64,000 nucleotides of DNA, taken from assembly GCF_001908235.1 (NCBI RefSeq), contig NZ_LGHK01000041.1, positions 1 to 64,000 of the forward strand, read 5' to 3'. The notes beneath the pieces are model-generated. The model ran no database searches. It was not told where the DNA came from and saw nothing but the letters and a program-made list of their open reading frames with translations. Both the position numbers and the translations under genes were made by a program. This document shows, piece by piece, positions 16,802 through 25,299 of this stretch. This stretch comes from Bradyrhizobium sp. NAS96.2 (GTDB taxonomy: Bacteria; Pseudomonadota; Alphaproteobacteria; Rhizobiales; Xanthobacteraceae). How positions within the stretch are numbered: position 1 is the stretch's first letter; the number at the start of each line of letters is the position of its first letter.

Positions 16802-16905
16802 AAGCATGATCCGGAAAAGTGCGAAGCGGTTTTCCGAGAAAGATCATGCTCAAACAATGAGCTAAAGCGCGATGACGACTCAATCCAATCTCATCGCGCT
16901 TTAGA
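16802..16905. repeat. palindromic intergenic repeat, family C
   Basis: Two adjacent inverted repeats: AGCATGATCCGGAAAA ... AGATCATGCT (16803-16850) and CTAAAGCGCGATGA ... TCATCGCGCTTTAG (16862-16904). The AAGCATGATCCGGAA motif is frequent in rhizobial intergenic DNA; a partial piece (GCATGATCCGGAAGTGCGA) is also at 44701. It separates the TetR gene from the P450 operator. Confidence 0.75.
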
Positions 16906-16950
16906 GCCTTTTCCGCTCCGATGGAATCGAAACGGGGCCTCTTGCCATAC

Positions 16951-16982
16951 ATCAGTTAATTGACTATGGTCAATTAACTGAT
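16951..16982. promoter_or_regulatory. perfect 32-bp palindromic operator, probably for the TetR protein
   Basis: ATCAGTTAATTGAC-TATG-GTCAATTAACTGAT, with 14-base arms and no mismatch. It ends 19 bases before the P450 start codon, just ahead of its ribosome site GGGAGG, where a bound repressor would block transcription. Confidence 0.8.
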
Positions 16983-17001
16983 CACAAGACGGGAGGATGC
17001 A

Positions 17002-18213
17002 ATGAGCGCGCATGCGAGCCCCCTTGCCGGCGACATTGTCCGCAGCGACTTCGATCCGTTCAGCCCGGCGACGCGGGCCGATCCCTACGGCACCTACGCG
17101 GAGCTGCGTGCCGCGGCGCCGGTCGTCCGCCTGACGCGCTACGACATCTGGGCCGTGCCGCGCTTTGCCGAGGTCAAGACGATCTTCGGAGACCACGTCA
17201 ATTTCAGCAACGCCGGCGGCGCCGGGCTTGCGAACCACTTCAAGGAAAAGCCGTGGCGGCCGCCGAGCATCATCCTGGAAGCCGATCCGCCGCTGCATAC
17301 CCGGACCCGCGCGGTGCTGGCGCGGATCCTCTCGCCCGGCGCGATGCGGCGGCTCGCCGACGACTTCAAGGCAAAGGCTGCAACGCTCATTGACGGGCTG
17401 GTCGAACGCGGATCGTTCGACGCCATCAAGGACATCGCGGAGGTGTTTCCGGTCAGCGTATTCCCCGATGCGCTCGGCATCGATCAGGAGGGCCGCGAGA
17501 ATTTCCTGACCTATGGCGCGATGGTGTTCGCCGGCTTCGGGCCGGAGAACGACTATTTTCGCAACCTGATGAAAGAGGCGCCGCGCGTGCTGCCCTGGGT
17601 CGCGGCGCGCTGCCAGCGCGAGGCGCTGCGCCCGGGCAGCTTCGGCGCGCAGGTTTACGAGGCGGCCGACGCCGGCGAGATCAGCGCGGACGAAGCGCCG
17701 CTGCTGGTGCGCTCGCTTCTCTCCGCCGGGCTTGACACCACGATCAGCGCGATCGGCATGGCGCTGTACACGCTCGCGCGCCATCCCGAGCAATGGGCAT
17801 TGCTCGCAGCCGATCCCTCACTGTCGCGCGCAGCGTTCGACGAGACGCTGCGCTTCGATTCACCGGCGCCGTTCGTGTTCCGCACCACGCCTGACGACAC
17901 CGAGATCGCGGGCGTTGCGATCGGCAAGCACGAGAAGGTGCTGTTGCTGCTCGCCTCCGCCAACCGCGACGAGACGCGTTGGGAGCATGCCGACCAGTTC
18001 GACATCAGGCGGCGGTTGTCAGGACACATGGGCTTCGGCGTCGGCATTCACGGCTGCGTCGGGCAGATGGTGGCACGGCTGGAGGCGGAGGCCGTGATCG
18101 CGGCGCTCGCCAGCCGCGTGAAGCAATTCGACATTGCGGGCCCGGTCGCCTTCCGCGACAGCTCGGGGCTACGGGCGCTCAGCGCCATGCCGGTCCGCGT
18201 CGCGCCGAAATAA
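17002..18213 (+). CDS. cytochrome P450
   Basis: The 403-residue soluble bacterial P450 has the I-helix oxygen-activation motif SAGLDTT near residue 246, an ExxR-like segment (ETLRFDS, about 283) and the heme-ligand loop GFGVGIHGCVGQMVARLE with Cys near 352. It needs separate ferredoxin and reductase partners; none is adjacent. The substrate is unknown. GGGAGG six bases upstream fixes the start. Control by the divergent TetR gene is likely. Confidence 0.92.
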   Translation: MSAHASPLAGDIVRSDFDPFSPATRADPYGTYAELRAAAPVVRLTRYDIWAVPRFAEVKTIFGDHVNFSNAGGAGLANHFKEKPWRPPSIILEADPPLHTRTRAVLARILSPGAMRRLADDFKAKAATLIDGLVERGSFDAIKDIAEVFPVSVFPDALGIDQEGRENFLTYGAMVFAGFGPENDYFRNLMKEAPRVLPWVAARCQREALRPGSFGAQVYEAADAGEISADEAPLLVRSLLSAGLDTTISAIGMALYTLARHPEQWALLAADPSLSRAAFDETLRFDSPAPFVFRTTPDDTEIAGVAIGKHEKVLLLLASANRDETRWEHADQFDIRRRLSGHMGFGVGIHGCVGQMVARLEAEAVIAALASRVKQFDIAGPVAFRDSSGLRALSAMPVRVAPK

Positions 18214-18311
18214 CGTTGATGGCGGGCCGCGAACCGAAGCCTGGCGCAAAACAGAACCGGCGCACCTTTCGGCACGCCGGTCTGCATTTTGCCCGCTTGG
18301 GCAAACTCAGG

Positions 18312-19124
18312 TCATGCCGACGCCGCGCGCGGCGTGCGGTTGCGCGAGTTGCGTTGGAAGAACAGCGCCTGGCTTGCCACCGCCGACACCATCGCCGGCT
18401 GGAACGGTTTTGAGATCAGGAACGCCGGCTCCGGCCGCTCGCCGGTCAGGAAGCGCTCCGGATAGGCCGTGATGAACACCACCGGCACCTCGAAGGTGCG
18501 CAGCAGCTCGTTCACCGCATCGAGGCCCGACGAGCCGTCGGCGAGCTGGATGTCGGCGAGGATCAGGCCGGGCTTCTTGTTCTTGGCGAGCGCCACCGCG
18601 TCGGAATGCGTGCGCGCGACGCCAATGACATTATGGCCGAGATTCTTCACCAGGCTCTCGAGGTCCATGGCGATGAACGTCTCGTCCTCGATGATCAGGA
18701 CGTCGGTAGCGATCTCGGCGGCCATCTCGCGGCCGGCAGCGTCGGTCAGCTTGCGCGTCTCGGCGATGTCGGTGCCGAGGATGTAGCCGACCTCTTCCTC
18801 CGAGAAGCCTTCCAGCGACAGCAGCAGGAAGGCCTGACGCGGCAGCGGCGTGATGTTGGAGAGCCGGCGCTCCGGCGGCAGCGACAGCGTCGCGACGTCG
18901 GCGTTGTCGTTGTTGTTCACCGAGACCGAATTCCAGATCTGGGTGAACAGCCGAAACAGGCCGGCGCGCGGGCCGTGCGTCTGGTCCAGCAATGATCCGT
19001 CCTGCAACAGGGCCTCGAGCATGGCCCCGACATAGGCGTCCCCCGACGCCTGGTTTCCGGTCAGTGCGCGAGCGTAGCGGCGCAACAGCGGAAGGTGTTC
19101 GGCAACGATCTGCGATCGGGACAT
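18312..19124 (-). CDS. phyR: general stress response regulator PhyR
   Basis: PhyR is the anti-anti-sigma factor of the alphaproteobacterial general stress response: when phosphorylated it binds NepR and frees EcfG. The 270-residue product has an N-terminal sigma-like domain (about 1-130, with LPLLRRYARALTGNQASGD) and a C-terminal receiver with DVLIIEDETFIAMDLESLV, the phosphoacceptor Asp in LILADIQLADG, and the conserved Lys in FLISKPFQP. The ATG at 19124 is preceded by GGAGTGGGA. It is divergent from nepR-ecfG, the usual order. Confidence 0.96.
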   Translation of the reverse strand: MSRSQIVAEHLPLLRRYARALTGNQASGDAYVGAMLEALLQDGSLLDQTHGPRAGLFRLFTQIWNSVSVNNNDNADVATLSLPPERRLSNITPLPRQAFLLLSLEGFSEEEVGYILGTDIAETRKLTDAAGREMAAEIATDVLIIEDETFIAMDLESLVKNLGHNVIGVARTHSDAVALAKNKKPGLILADIQLADGSSGLDAVNELLRTFEVPVVFITAYPERFLTGERPEPAFLISKPFQPAMVSAVASQALFFQRNSRNRTPRAASA

Positions 19125-19301
19125 TCCCACTCCATCCTTGTTCTTTGGCCTGGGTTGTTGGGCCTTGTGGCCTGAAACCCGTTGTCTGGGGACGACAGAA
19201 TCCCGCTCAGAGAATCCAGTTTCTGGGGCGACCCCGGTTCCCCTGCATGCCCGACTACGCGCGAAAGCCGAAAAAGTTCCACGAAATAGTTCCAACCTTC
19301 C

Positions 19302-19326
19302 GGAACTTTCTGCGCAACTTTGCATT
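19302..19326 (+). promoter_or_regulatory. possible EcfG-type promoter of nepR-ecfG (one mismatch)
   Basis: GGAAC (19302-19306), 16 bases, CATT (19323-19326) in place of CGTT, about 85-100 bases before the nepR start. It would allow weak autoregulation. Confidence 0.4.
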
Positions 19327-19422
19327 AGCTCCAGACCGACGAGGCAACGCGGCCAGCCTCTTTTTTCGAGGAAACATCTTGGAAATCAGAGACTTAACTC
19401 CCGGGGAAGCGTGGATCAGATC

Positions 19423-19626
19423 ATGAAGGAAGTAAAGAAGCAGGGCGGTCTCAACGCCGAGATTCAATCGAGAATCGGCCACCAGCTGCGCGCCATGTAC
19501 GACGATGTGGTGCGGCAGGGGGTGCCCGACCGCTTTGCGGAGCTGATCCGCAAACTCGACGGGCCCGAAGCGGCCGCGGCGGCCGTGGCCGGGGGCGATA
19601 CCGACAAGAACAATGGAGGGGACTAA
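19423..19626 (+). CDS. nepR: anti-sigma factor NepR
   Basis: NepR sequesters EcfG until it is captured by phosphorylated PhyR. The 67-residue product carries the NepR core IQSRIGHQLRAMYDDVVRQG followed by VPDRFAELIRKLD, and a polar Ala/Gly tail. Its TAA stop shares one base with the ecfG start (TAATG), so the pair is translationally coupled. The start could be the ATG at 19423 or an in-frame GTG at 19411 preceded by GGGGAA. Confidence 0.93.
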   Translation: MKEVKKQGGLNAEIQSRIGHQLRAMYDDVVRQGVPDRFAELIRKLDGPEAAAAAVAGGDTDKNNGGD

Positions 19627-20174
19627 TGCCTCTCACGAATGAACTTCGCGACGACATCCTGGCGTCGGTCCCGAGCCTGCGCGCGTTCGCGATCTCGCTG
19701 TCCGGTAATGGTGACCGCGCCGACGATCTGGTGCAGGAGACCCTGCTGCGGGCGATCGCCAACATCGACTCGTTCCAGCCCGGCTCCAACCTTCCCGCGT
19801 GGTTGTTCACCATCCTGCGCAACCTGTTTCGCTCCGACTACCGGAAGCGGCGGCGCGAGGTCGAGGACGCCGAGGGCAACTACGCCAAGACGCTGAAGAG
19901 CCAGCCGTCGCAGGCCGCGCATCTGGAGTTCGAGGAATTCCGCGCGGCGCTCGAAAAGCTGCCGCAGGACCAGCGCGAAGCGTTGATCCTGGTGGGTGCC
20001 TCCGGCTTCTCCTACGAGGATGCCGCGGCGATCTGCGGCTGTGCGGTCGGCACCATCAAGAGCCGCGTCAACCGCGCACGCTCGAAGCTCTCCGCGCTGC
20101 TCTACGTCGACAGCGCCGAAGACTTCGGCCCCGACAACACCGTGCGCGCCGTGATCGGCGGCAATGGCGGATAA
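19626..20174 (+). CDS. ecfG: RNA polymerase sigma factor EcfG (ECF15 group)
   Basis: The 182-residue ECF sigma factor has region 2 (ADDLVQETLLRAIANIDSFQ, then PAWLFTILRNLFRSDYRKRR) and region 4 (LPQDQREALILVGASGFSYE, then GCAVGTIKSRVNRARSKL). It drives general stress genes through GGAAC-N16/17-CGTT promoters; six perfect copies lie in the 5.7-15.1 kb part of this window. It starts on the last base of the nepR stop codon. Confidence 0.95.
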   Translation: MPLTNELRDDILASVPSLRAFAISLSGNGDRADDLVQETLLRAIANIDSFQPGSNLPAWLFTILRNLFRSDYRKRRREVEDAEGNYAKTLKSQPSQAAHLEFEEFRAALEKLPQDQREALILVGASGFSYEDAAAICGCAVGTIKSRVNRARSKLSALLYVDSAEDFGPDNTVRAVIGGNGG

Positions 20175-20200
20175 CCAGGCGCGAGCGCCACTGAATACAG

Positions 20201-20236
20201 AAGAGGCGGCCCACCGGTGGGCCGCCTCTTTGCTTT
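20201..20236 (+). terminator. terminator of nepR-ecfG
   Basis: A perfect 30-base palindrome AAGAGGCGGCCCACC / GGTGGGCCGCCTCTT (20201-20230) followed by TGCTTT, 26 bases after the ecfG stop and between convergent genes; it could work in both directions. Confidence 0.8.
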
Positions 20237-20296
20237 CGGAAGCGACAGGTCGCGTTCACGCGACCGGTCTACGTAGACCCCACATGATGCTTGGGC

Positions 20297-23206
20297 CTAG
20301 CCCGCCATCGCCTGCTTGACGGCGGCCGGCTTGAAGCCGTTCCTCAATTCGAGAATCTTGGCCGCGATTTCGGTCACCGGGACCGGATGACTTAACAGGA
20401 AGCCCTGGGCCTCGTTGCAGCCCTCGGCGCGCATATGGTCGAGCTGCTCGACGGTCTCGATGCCTTCGGCGATCGTGGTCATGCCAAGGCTCCTGCCAAG
20501 GCTGATGACGGCGCGCACGATCGATTTCGATCCATGCGTCGCGGTCGCATCGCGCACGAAGGATTTGTCGATCTTGAGCTTGTCGAACGGAAAACTGCGC
20601 AGATAGCTCAGCGACGAATAGCCGGTGCCGAAATCGTCGAGCGCGATGCGCACGCCCTGCGCTTTCAGCTTGTGCAGCGTTGCAAGCGTCTCGCTGCTGT
20701 TCGCAAGGAAGACGGATTCGGTGATCTCGAGCTCGATCCGGCGCGGCGACAATTTTGACGCCGCCAGCGCATTGACGACGACGTCGATGAAGTTCGGATC
20801 GCGAAACTGCACCGCGGAGACGTTGACCGCGAGCTTCATCTCGCTCGGCCAGGTGACGGCCTGTTCGCAGGCACGGTCGAGCACCCATTCGCCGAGTGGA
20901 CCGATCAGGCCGATCTCCTCCGCGATCGGGATGAACTGGTCCGGCGGCACCAATCCGCGCTTCGGGTGATGCCAGCGCAGCAGCGCCTCGAAGCCGCAGA
21001 TGCGGTCGAGATGGAGATCATAGAGCGGCTGGTAGAACAGCGAGAATTCGTCCTTGGCCATCGCCTCGCGAAGGTCGAGCTCGATCGCCCGCCGCCGCTG
21101 CAGGCTGGCGTCCATCGCGGGCTCGAAGAAGCGCCAGGTGCCCCGGCCCTCCATCTTGGCGCGATACAAGGCGACGTCGGCGTTCTTCAGGAGCTTCTCT
21201 CCGGTGGTGCCGTCGACCGGCGACATCGAGATGCCGACGCTGCATCCGACCACGACGCGATGTCCGTTCAGCTCATAGGGAGCGCCGACGCATTCCACGA
21301 TGCGGCGAGCCAGACGTTCGGCCTCCTCTCCGGCCTGGACGCCGCACTGGATGACCGCGAACTCGTCGCCGCCCAAACGCGCGACGGTATCGACCTCGCG
21401 GACGCAGGCGTTGAGCCGGTCCGCGACTGCACACAGCAATTCGTCGCCGACCGGATGCCCGAGCGTATCGTTGACCTGCTTGAAATTGTCGAGATCGAGG
21501 CAGAACACCGCAAAGCCGGATCCGCGACCGACCTGAGCGACCGCGAGCTCGATCCGTTCCGCCAGCAACGTCCGGTTCGGCAGCCTGGTCAGGGCATCGT
21601 GGCGGGCCATGAACGCGATCTGCGACTCGGCCCGCTGCTGTTCCGTGACATCCTCGCAGGTGACGAGCCAGCCGCCGTCGGTTGTCGGCCGCTGCGCGAT
21701 GGCGATGATCCGTCCGTCGCTGAGATGCTGCAGATAGTTGCCCTCGTGCTGGGCCATCGATCGCTCGCGTTCGGTCAGCAGGTCGGCGACGGTCCGCTCG
21801 CCATGATTGCCGGCGGCGACGCTGAGGCCGAGCACGTCCTCCATGGTCATTCCGGGAACGACGAGCTCCGGCGAGATATCGAAGATTTCGCAGAACCGGC
21901 GGTTGGCGACCTGCAGCCGCGCCTCGCTGTTGTAGAGGCACAGCCCTTGCGACATGTGGGTGAGTGCCGCATCGAGCCGCAGATTGGTCTCATGCAGCTC
22001 CGCCTTCTGCTGCTTCAGCGCGGAGATATCGCTGTAGACCAGGACGACGCCGCCCTCCTGCGTCTCGCTGCGGCTGACACGCAGCCAGCGTCCGTCCGAA
22101 AGCTGCGCCTCGCTGGCAAAACCATCGATGTCACCGTCGGCCGGCGCCAGGCTCGGGGCATCGAGCCGATCCGACTGCAGCAGCTGCGGCGAGAGGCGGA
22201 TGAATTCGCTTGCCCGCGAGTTGGCCAGCGCGATCTGGCCGTCCGCGTCGAGCAGCACGACGCCTTCGCGCGACGTTTCGAGCGCATCGGACAGCCGCGC
22301 CTGCGCGGAGCGGCGTTGCGACACCTCCTGATCGACCATCCGCCTGATGTTGTCGCGCATCGTTTCCATCGCCGTCAGCAGCGTGCCCAGTTCGTCGGTG
22401 CCGCCCTTGGGAACGGTCGCGTCGAGGTCGCCGCCGGCGATGCTGCGCGCCGCCCGCGATGCAATGGCGACGGGGCCGATGATGCGGCGCGCCAGCAACC
22501 ACGAGAACAGGGCCGACAGGAACAGCGCAACCGTCAGCCCGGCGACGTTGAGCTGCAGGTCCCGCTTGATGGTCGAAAGCGCCTTTTGCCGGAACAGAAA
22601 GCCGTCGCCAGCCGTATAGTTGACCAACAGCTCAACCTGCTGGCTGACGATCTTGGAGTAGCGATCGACGTCGCCGACCGTGGTGCTCGATGCGCGCGGA
22701 TCGACCGCCGGATTTTCCTCCACGGACAATCCGATCGCGCGGCGATGCAGCGCCATCCAGGCGTCGGCGGCTTCCTGAACCTTTGCCGCGGCTTGCGCAG
22801 CCCGTGTGGACTGCGACCGGTCGGCTGCGATCGTCAAATCCTCCGAGAGCGTCTTCGCGAGCTTCTCGATCTGGCTGTCGAGGCTGGCACGAATCTCAAG
22901 ATCGGTGGTCAACAGGCGCTGCGACGACGCGACCCGCATCGAGGCGAAGTCCGCACCGGCGGCGCGGGCATAATTGATCGACATCAGGGATTCGTCGAAC
23001 GTCTTGGCCACCAGATCGCCGGCATGGCGGATGCCGAGGATGGAGTATCCGCCGAGCGCGACGGCAACGGCACTCATCGCGAGGCAGAAAATCAGGATCT
23101 GGGCGCGGATCGACCCCGTGGTCAGGGCAAGACGCGACAGGCGGCCGGTGGCGAACCGAATGGCTGCACCGGTCTTCGTCTTGAGGTTGCCTAATAGGCT
23201 ATCCAT
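20297..23206 (-). CDS. membrane GGDEF-EAL protein with HAMP and PAS domains
   Basis: A 969-residue c-di-GMP enzyme. Order: transmembrane helix (about 36-56), periplasmic four-helix-type sensor region (about 60-215), second helix (LTVALFLSALFSWLLA), HAMP (RRIIGPVAIASRAARSIAGG), two PAS-like domains, GGDEF with intact RLGGDEFAV, and EAL with intact GFEALLRWHHPKRG. Both catalytic signatures look active, so it may be bifunctional or one domain may regulate the other. It is convergent with ecfG. Nothing in the sequence shows its signal. Confidence 0.93.
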   Translation of the reverse strand: MDSLLGNLKTKTGAAIRFATGRLSRLALTTGSIRAQILIFCLAMSAVAVALGGYSILGIRHAGDLVAKTFDESLMSINYARAAGADFASMRVASSQRLLTTDLEIRASLDSQIEKLAKTLSEDLTIAADRSQSTRAAQAAAKVQEAADAWMALHRRAIGLSVEENPAVDPRASSTTVGDVDRYSKIVSQQVELLVNYTAGDGFLFRQKALSTIKRDLQLNVAGLTVALFLSALFSWLLARRIIGPVAIASRAARSIAGGDLDATVPKGGTDELGTLLTAMETMRDNIRRMVDQEVSQRRSAQARLSDALETSREGVVLLDADGQIALANSRASEFIRLSPQLLQSDRLDAPSLAPADGDIDGFASEAQLSDGRWLRVSRSETQEGGVVLVYSDISALKQQKAELHETNLRLDAALTHMSQGLCLYNSEARLQVANRRFCEIFDISPELVVPGMTMEDVLGLSVAAGNHGERTVADLLTERERSMAQHEGNYLQHLSDGRIIAIAQRPTTDGGWLVTCEDVTEQQRAESQIAFMARHDALTRLPNRTLLAERIELAVAQVGRGSGFAVFCLDLDNFKQVNDTLGHPVGDELLCAVADRLNACVREVDTVARLGGDEFAVIQCGVQAGEEAERLARRIVECVGAPYELNGHRVVVGCSVGISMSPVDGTTGEKLLKNADVALYRAKMEGRGTWRFFEPAMDASLQRRRAIELDLREAMAKDEFSLFYQPLYDLHLDRICGFEALLRWHHPKRGLVPPDQFIPIAEEIGLIGPLGEWVLDRACEQAVTWPSEMKLAVNVSAVQFRDPNFIDVVVNALAASKLSPRRIELEITESVFLANSSETLATLHKLKAQGVRIALDDFGTGYSSLSYLRSFPFDKLKIDKSFVRDATATHGSKSIVRAVISLGRSLGMTTIAEGIETVEQLDHMRAEGCNEAQGFLLSHPVPVTEIAAKILELRNGFKPAAVKQAMAG

Positions 23207-23426
23207 ACCCGCGTTTCGCCGTAGTGCTCGATGTTCAAGCTACGCAGAAACGCGCAGCGCTGCGGAAAAATGACTGTCTGCTCAAAATTGCCTTAGTAGT
23301 GACTGGAACTCATGCTGAAATCGTTAAGATCGGCTGGCGATAATCACCGTTACAGGTAATCCGGGGGGCGCCACTTGCACCCTGGGGGTGCCGATGTCGG
23401 GCGTTCGAGGTTCAAGCGGGGGTCTT

Positions 23427-23792
23427 ATGCAGTCAGGCTTGTTGCGCGCTGTGCGCCTGGGCCGGTTCGGCCGCGTGCCATTTGCGGCGGCGATCGTCAC
23501 CGGAGCGCTAGCGGGAGCGGCTTTGGGCGCAAGCCCTTATGTCATTTCGCAGAAAGATCGTGAATTCAAGCCTGCCGAGATCTCGATCAAGCGCGGCGAG
23601 GCTTTACGCTTCATTAACGATGACGGCGAGCTGCTGCATCACGCTTATTTGAGCAGCGATACGTTCAGTTTCGACTCGGGCGACCAGCAGCCGGGCAGCA
23701 AGTTCGACGTCACCTTCTCCGTGCCCGGCGACTACACCGTACTGTGCGGCATTCATCCGAAGATGAAGCTCGCCGTCCACGTCGCCAAATAG
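23427..23792 (+). CDS. exported cupredoxin (plastocyanin-like, type 1 copper)
   Basis: The 121-residue product has a signal or anchor segment FAAAIVTGALAGAALGAS and a cupredoxin fold with the type 1 copper ligands: His in LLHHAYL, then Cys, His and Met in VLCGIHPKMKLAVHV. It probably carries electrons in the periplasm, in the style of the 'methylamine utilization protein' cupredoxins. The start is uncertain: ATG at 23427 (after GGGGGT) or 23394. A di-heme peroxidase gene is two genes away and could be its partner. Confidence 0.83.
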   Translation: MQSGLLRAVRLGRFGRVPFAAAIVTGALAGAALGASPYVISQKDREFKPAEISIKRGEALRFINDDGELLHHAYLSSDTFSFDSGDQQPGSKFDVTFSVPGDYTVLCGIHPKMKLAVHVAK

Positions 23793-23813
23793 CCCATTCG
23801 AGACAACGACGAT

Positions 23814-24869
23814 CTACAGGACCGACGTCTTGAAGATCGCGGCGTGGCCGAAATAGTAGACGAACAACGTCAGCGACAGCGCGGCACAGAGCGCGACCGG
23901 AGCAAGCCACGGGGCGCGACGATCGCGCGGCAGCACCTTGTTGTCGGCGATGATCGCAAACAGCACGGCGATGATCGCCGAGTGTCCGATCGTGTCGATC
24001 TTGCCGAACTCGAAGCAGGCGCCGATGAACATCCCCGTCAGCACGGCCGCAGCACAGCGCCGGATCAGCGGCGTCCAGATCAGGGCGAAGGCGAGCGTGA
24101 ATTCCACCATGCCGGCGGCGCGCATGTAGAACTCATTGTCGAAGCCGAGGGTCATCGAGGCATGCTCGATCAGGAGCGGGAAGCTCCACTCCGGATAGGC
24201 CCATTTCTCGATCGAGGCCCACATCAGCGTCACCGCCGCGGCGTACCGCATCACGTCGATCGGCCGGATGCCGAACAGGTCCTTGTTCAGCCCGATAAGC
24301 GCGAAATAGGCGGCAACGCCGAGAAAAATCGGATAATCGGCGAGATGGAAGACGCCGTAGTCGCGGACACCGACCCCGAACAGGATCGCCATCCCCGCGG
24401 CCGACAATGGCAGCGTGCGCCGCGACAGCATGCCGGCGGCGATGCCGAGCTGCAACGCGCCCACGAAGGGTGACGTCGTCTTCAACTCGGGTGTCAGCAG
24501 GATCCCGCCCACAGCCCAGATCGAGATGAAGAAGAACGCCGCGACCGCGCGCATCATCACTTCGGTGTGCAGCCGCAGCGGCGCGGTGATGCGGTCCAGC
24601 ACCCGGATCGTCGCATCCCCCAGCGACGTCGGCTCGATCACGCAACCCGCAAACAGCCAGAAGATGGCAATGCCGAGCAGCAGTTCAAAATCGAGGCAAA
24701 GGACGTTCTCGAGTCCCCGGGGCTGACCGGCAACATCGTAGGCGCAGAACCATTTGACATGTGCCTCGGCACTGCGCGCGGCTGTGACGCAAAACAAAAC
24801 CGCTGCAAAGCACGTGGCGAAATAGGAGCGCACAGCCGAGCCGGCATTTCGCCCCTGCCCACTAAACAT
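23814..24869 (-). CDS. polytopic membrane protein, DoxX-like
   Basis: The 351-residue product has an N-terminal signal-like segment, then AHVKWFCAYDVAGQPRG, and about eight to nine hydrophobic helices. The C-terminal half (EKWAYPEWSFPLLIEHASMT, AAGMVEFTLAFALIWTPLIR) resembles the DoxX/terminal quinol-oxidase-subunit fold. Function unknown. It is convergent with the cupredoxin gene (21 bases between stops). The ATG at 24869 is chosen; an in-frame GTG at 24893 exists and the ribosome site is weak for both. Confidence 0.75.
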   Translation of the reverse strand: MFSGQGRNAGSAVRSYFATCFAAVLFCVTAARSAEAHVKWFCAYDVAGQPRGLENVLCLDFELLLGIAIFWLFAGCVIEPTSLGDATIRVLDRITAPLRLHTEVMMRAVAAFFFISIWAVGGILLTPELKTTSPFVGALQLGIAAGMLSRRTLPLSAAGMAILFGVGVRDYGVFHLADYPIFLGVAAYFALIGLNKDLFGIRPIDVMRYAAAVTLMWASIEKWAYPEWSFPLLIEHASMTLGFDNEFYMRAAGMVEFTLAFALIWTPLIRRCAAAVLTGMFIGACFEFGKIDTIGHSAIIAVLFAIIADNKVLPRDRRAPWLAPVALCAALSLTLFVYYFGHAAIFKTSVL

Positions 24870-25109
24870 TGAACCAACCGCCCACACACACACTTAAGGA
24901 CTTGTTTAACTTATATCAAATTTTAAGCTTTGCGCCTGCCCGTGACAGCCGCTGGTTGCATTGTGGTTAATTGTGGCAGGCAGGCCCCGGCTCGCCCCTC
25001 AGTGCCGTCTTTTCAGCCGATTCCATCGAATTTTAGCTAATTCCGGCACGGGGGCTCAATTCAACTGTCGTAGTGAAGCCCGGACAGATCGGATCGGGAG
25101 GCCGGTTAC

Positions 25110-25271
25110 ATGTTCGGAGCGTTGAGCGTCGTGAGTATCGGGGTGGGGTCGGCCCTCGCCTACCTGACAAAACCATCCGCAGAGCGCGCGGCGACGCTAG
25201 AGACCTGCGCCGGCGCGTTGCTGATCGTCGGGCTCGGCCTCCTGGGGGCCGCACTGCCGCACCTGGCCTGA
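25110..25271 (+). CDS. small membrane protein (53 aa)
   Basis: The 53-residue product has two hydrophobic stretches (MFGALSVVSIGVGSALAYLT and GALLIVGLGLLGAALPHL) joined by a short polar loop KPSAERAATLETC. No family recognised. GGGAGG eight bases before the ATG supports it. It is convergent with the di-heme peroxidase gene, with 28 bases between stops. The 240 bases before it hold no other gene that I can see. Confidence 0.68.
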   Translation: MFGALSVVSIGVGSALAYLTKPSAERAATLETCAGALLIVGLGLLGAALPHLA

Positions 25272-25299
25272 CAGCCCCGTTCTAAACCCTCTGCGGCGG

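Noticed and set aside
20966..23194. A 742-codon open frame antisense to the GGDEF-EAL gene
   Set aside because: Same shadow effect; no family features or ribosome site.
23288..23325. GGAAC...CGTT before the cupredoxin gene as an EcfG promoter
   Set aside because: The spacing is only 12 bases, not 16-17.
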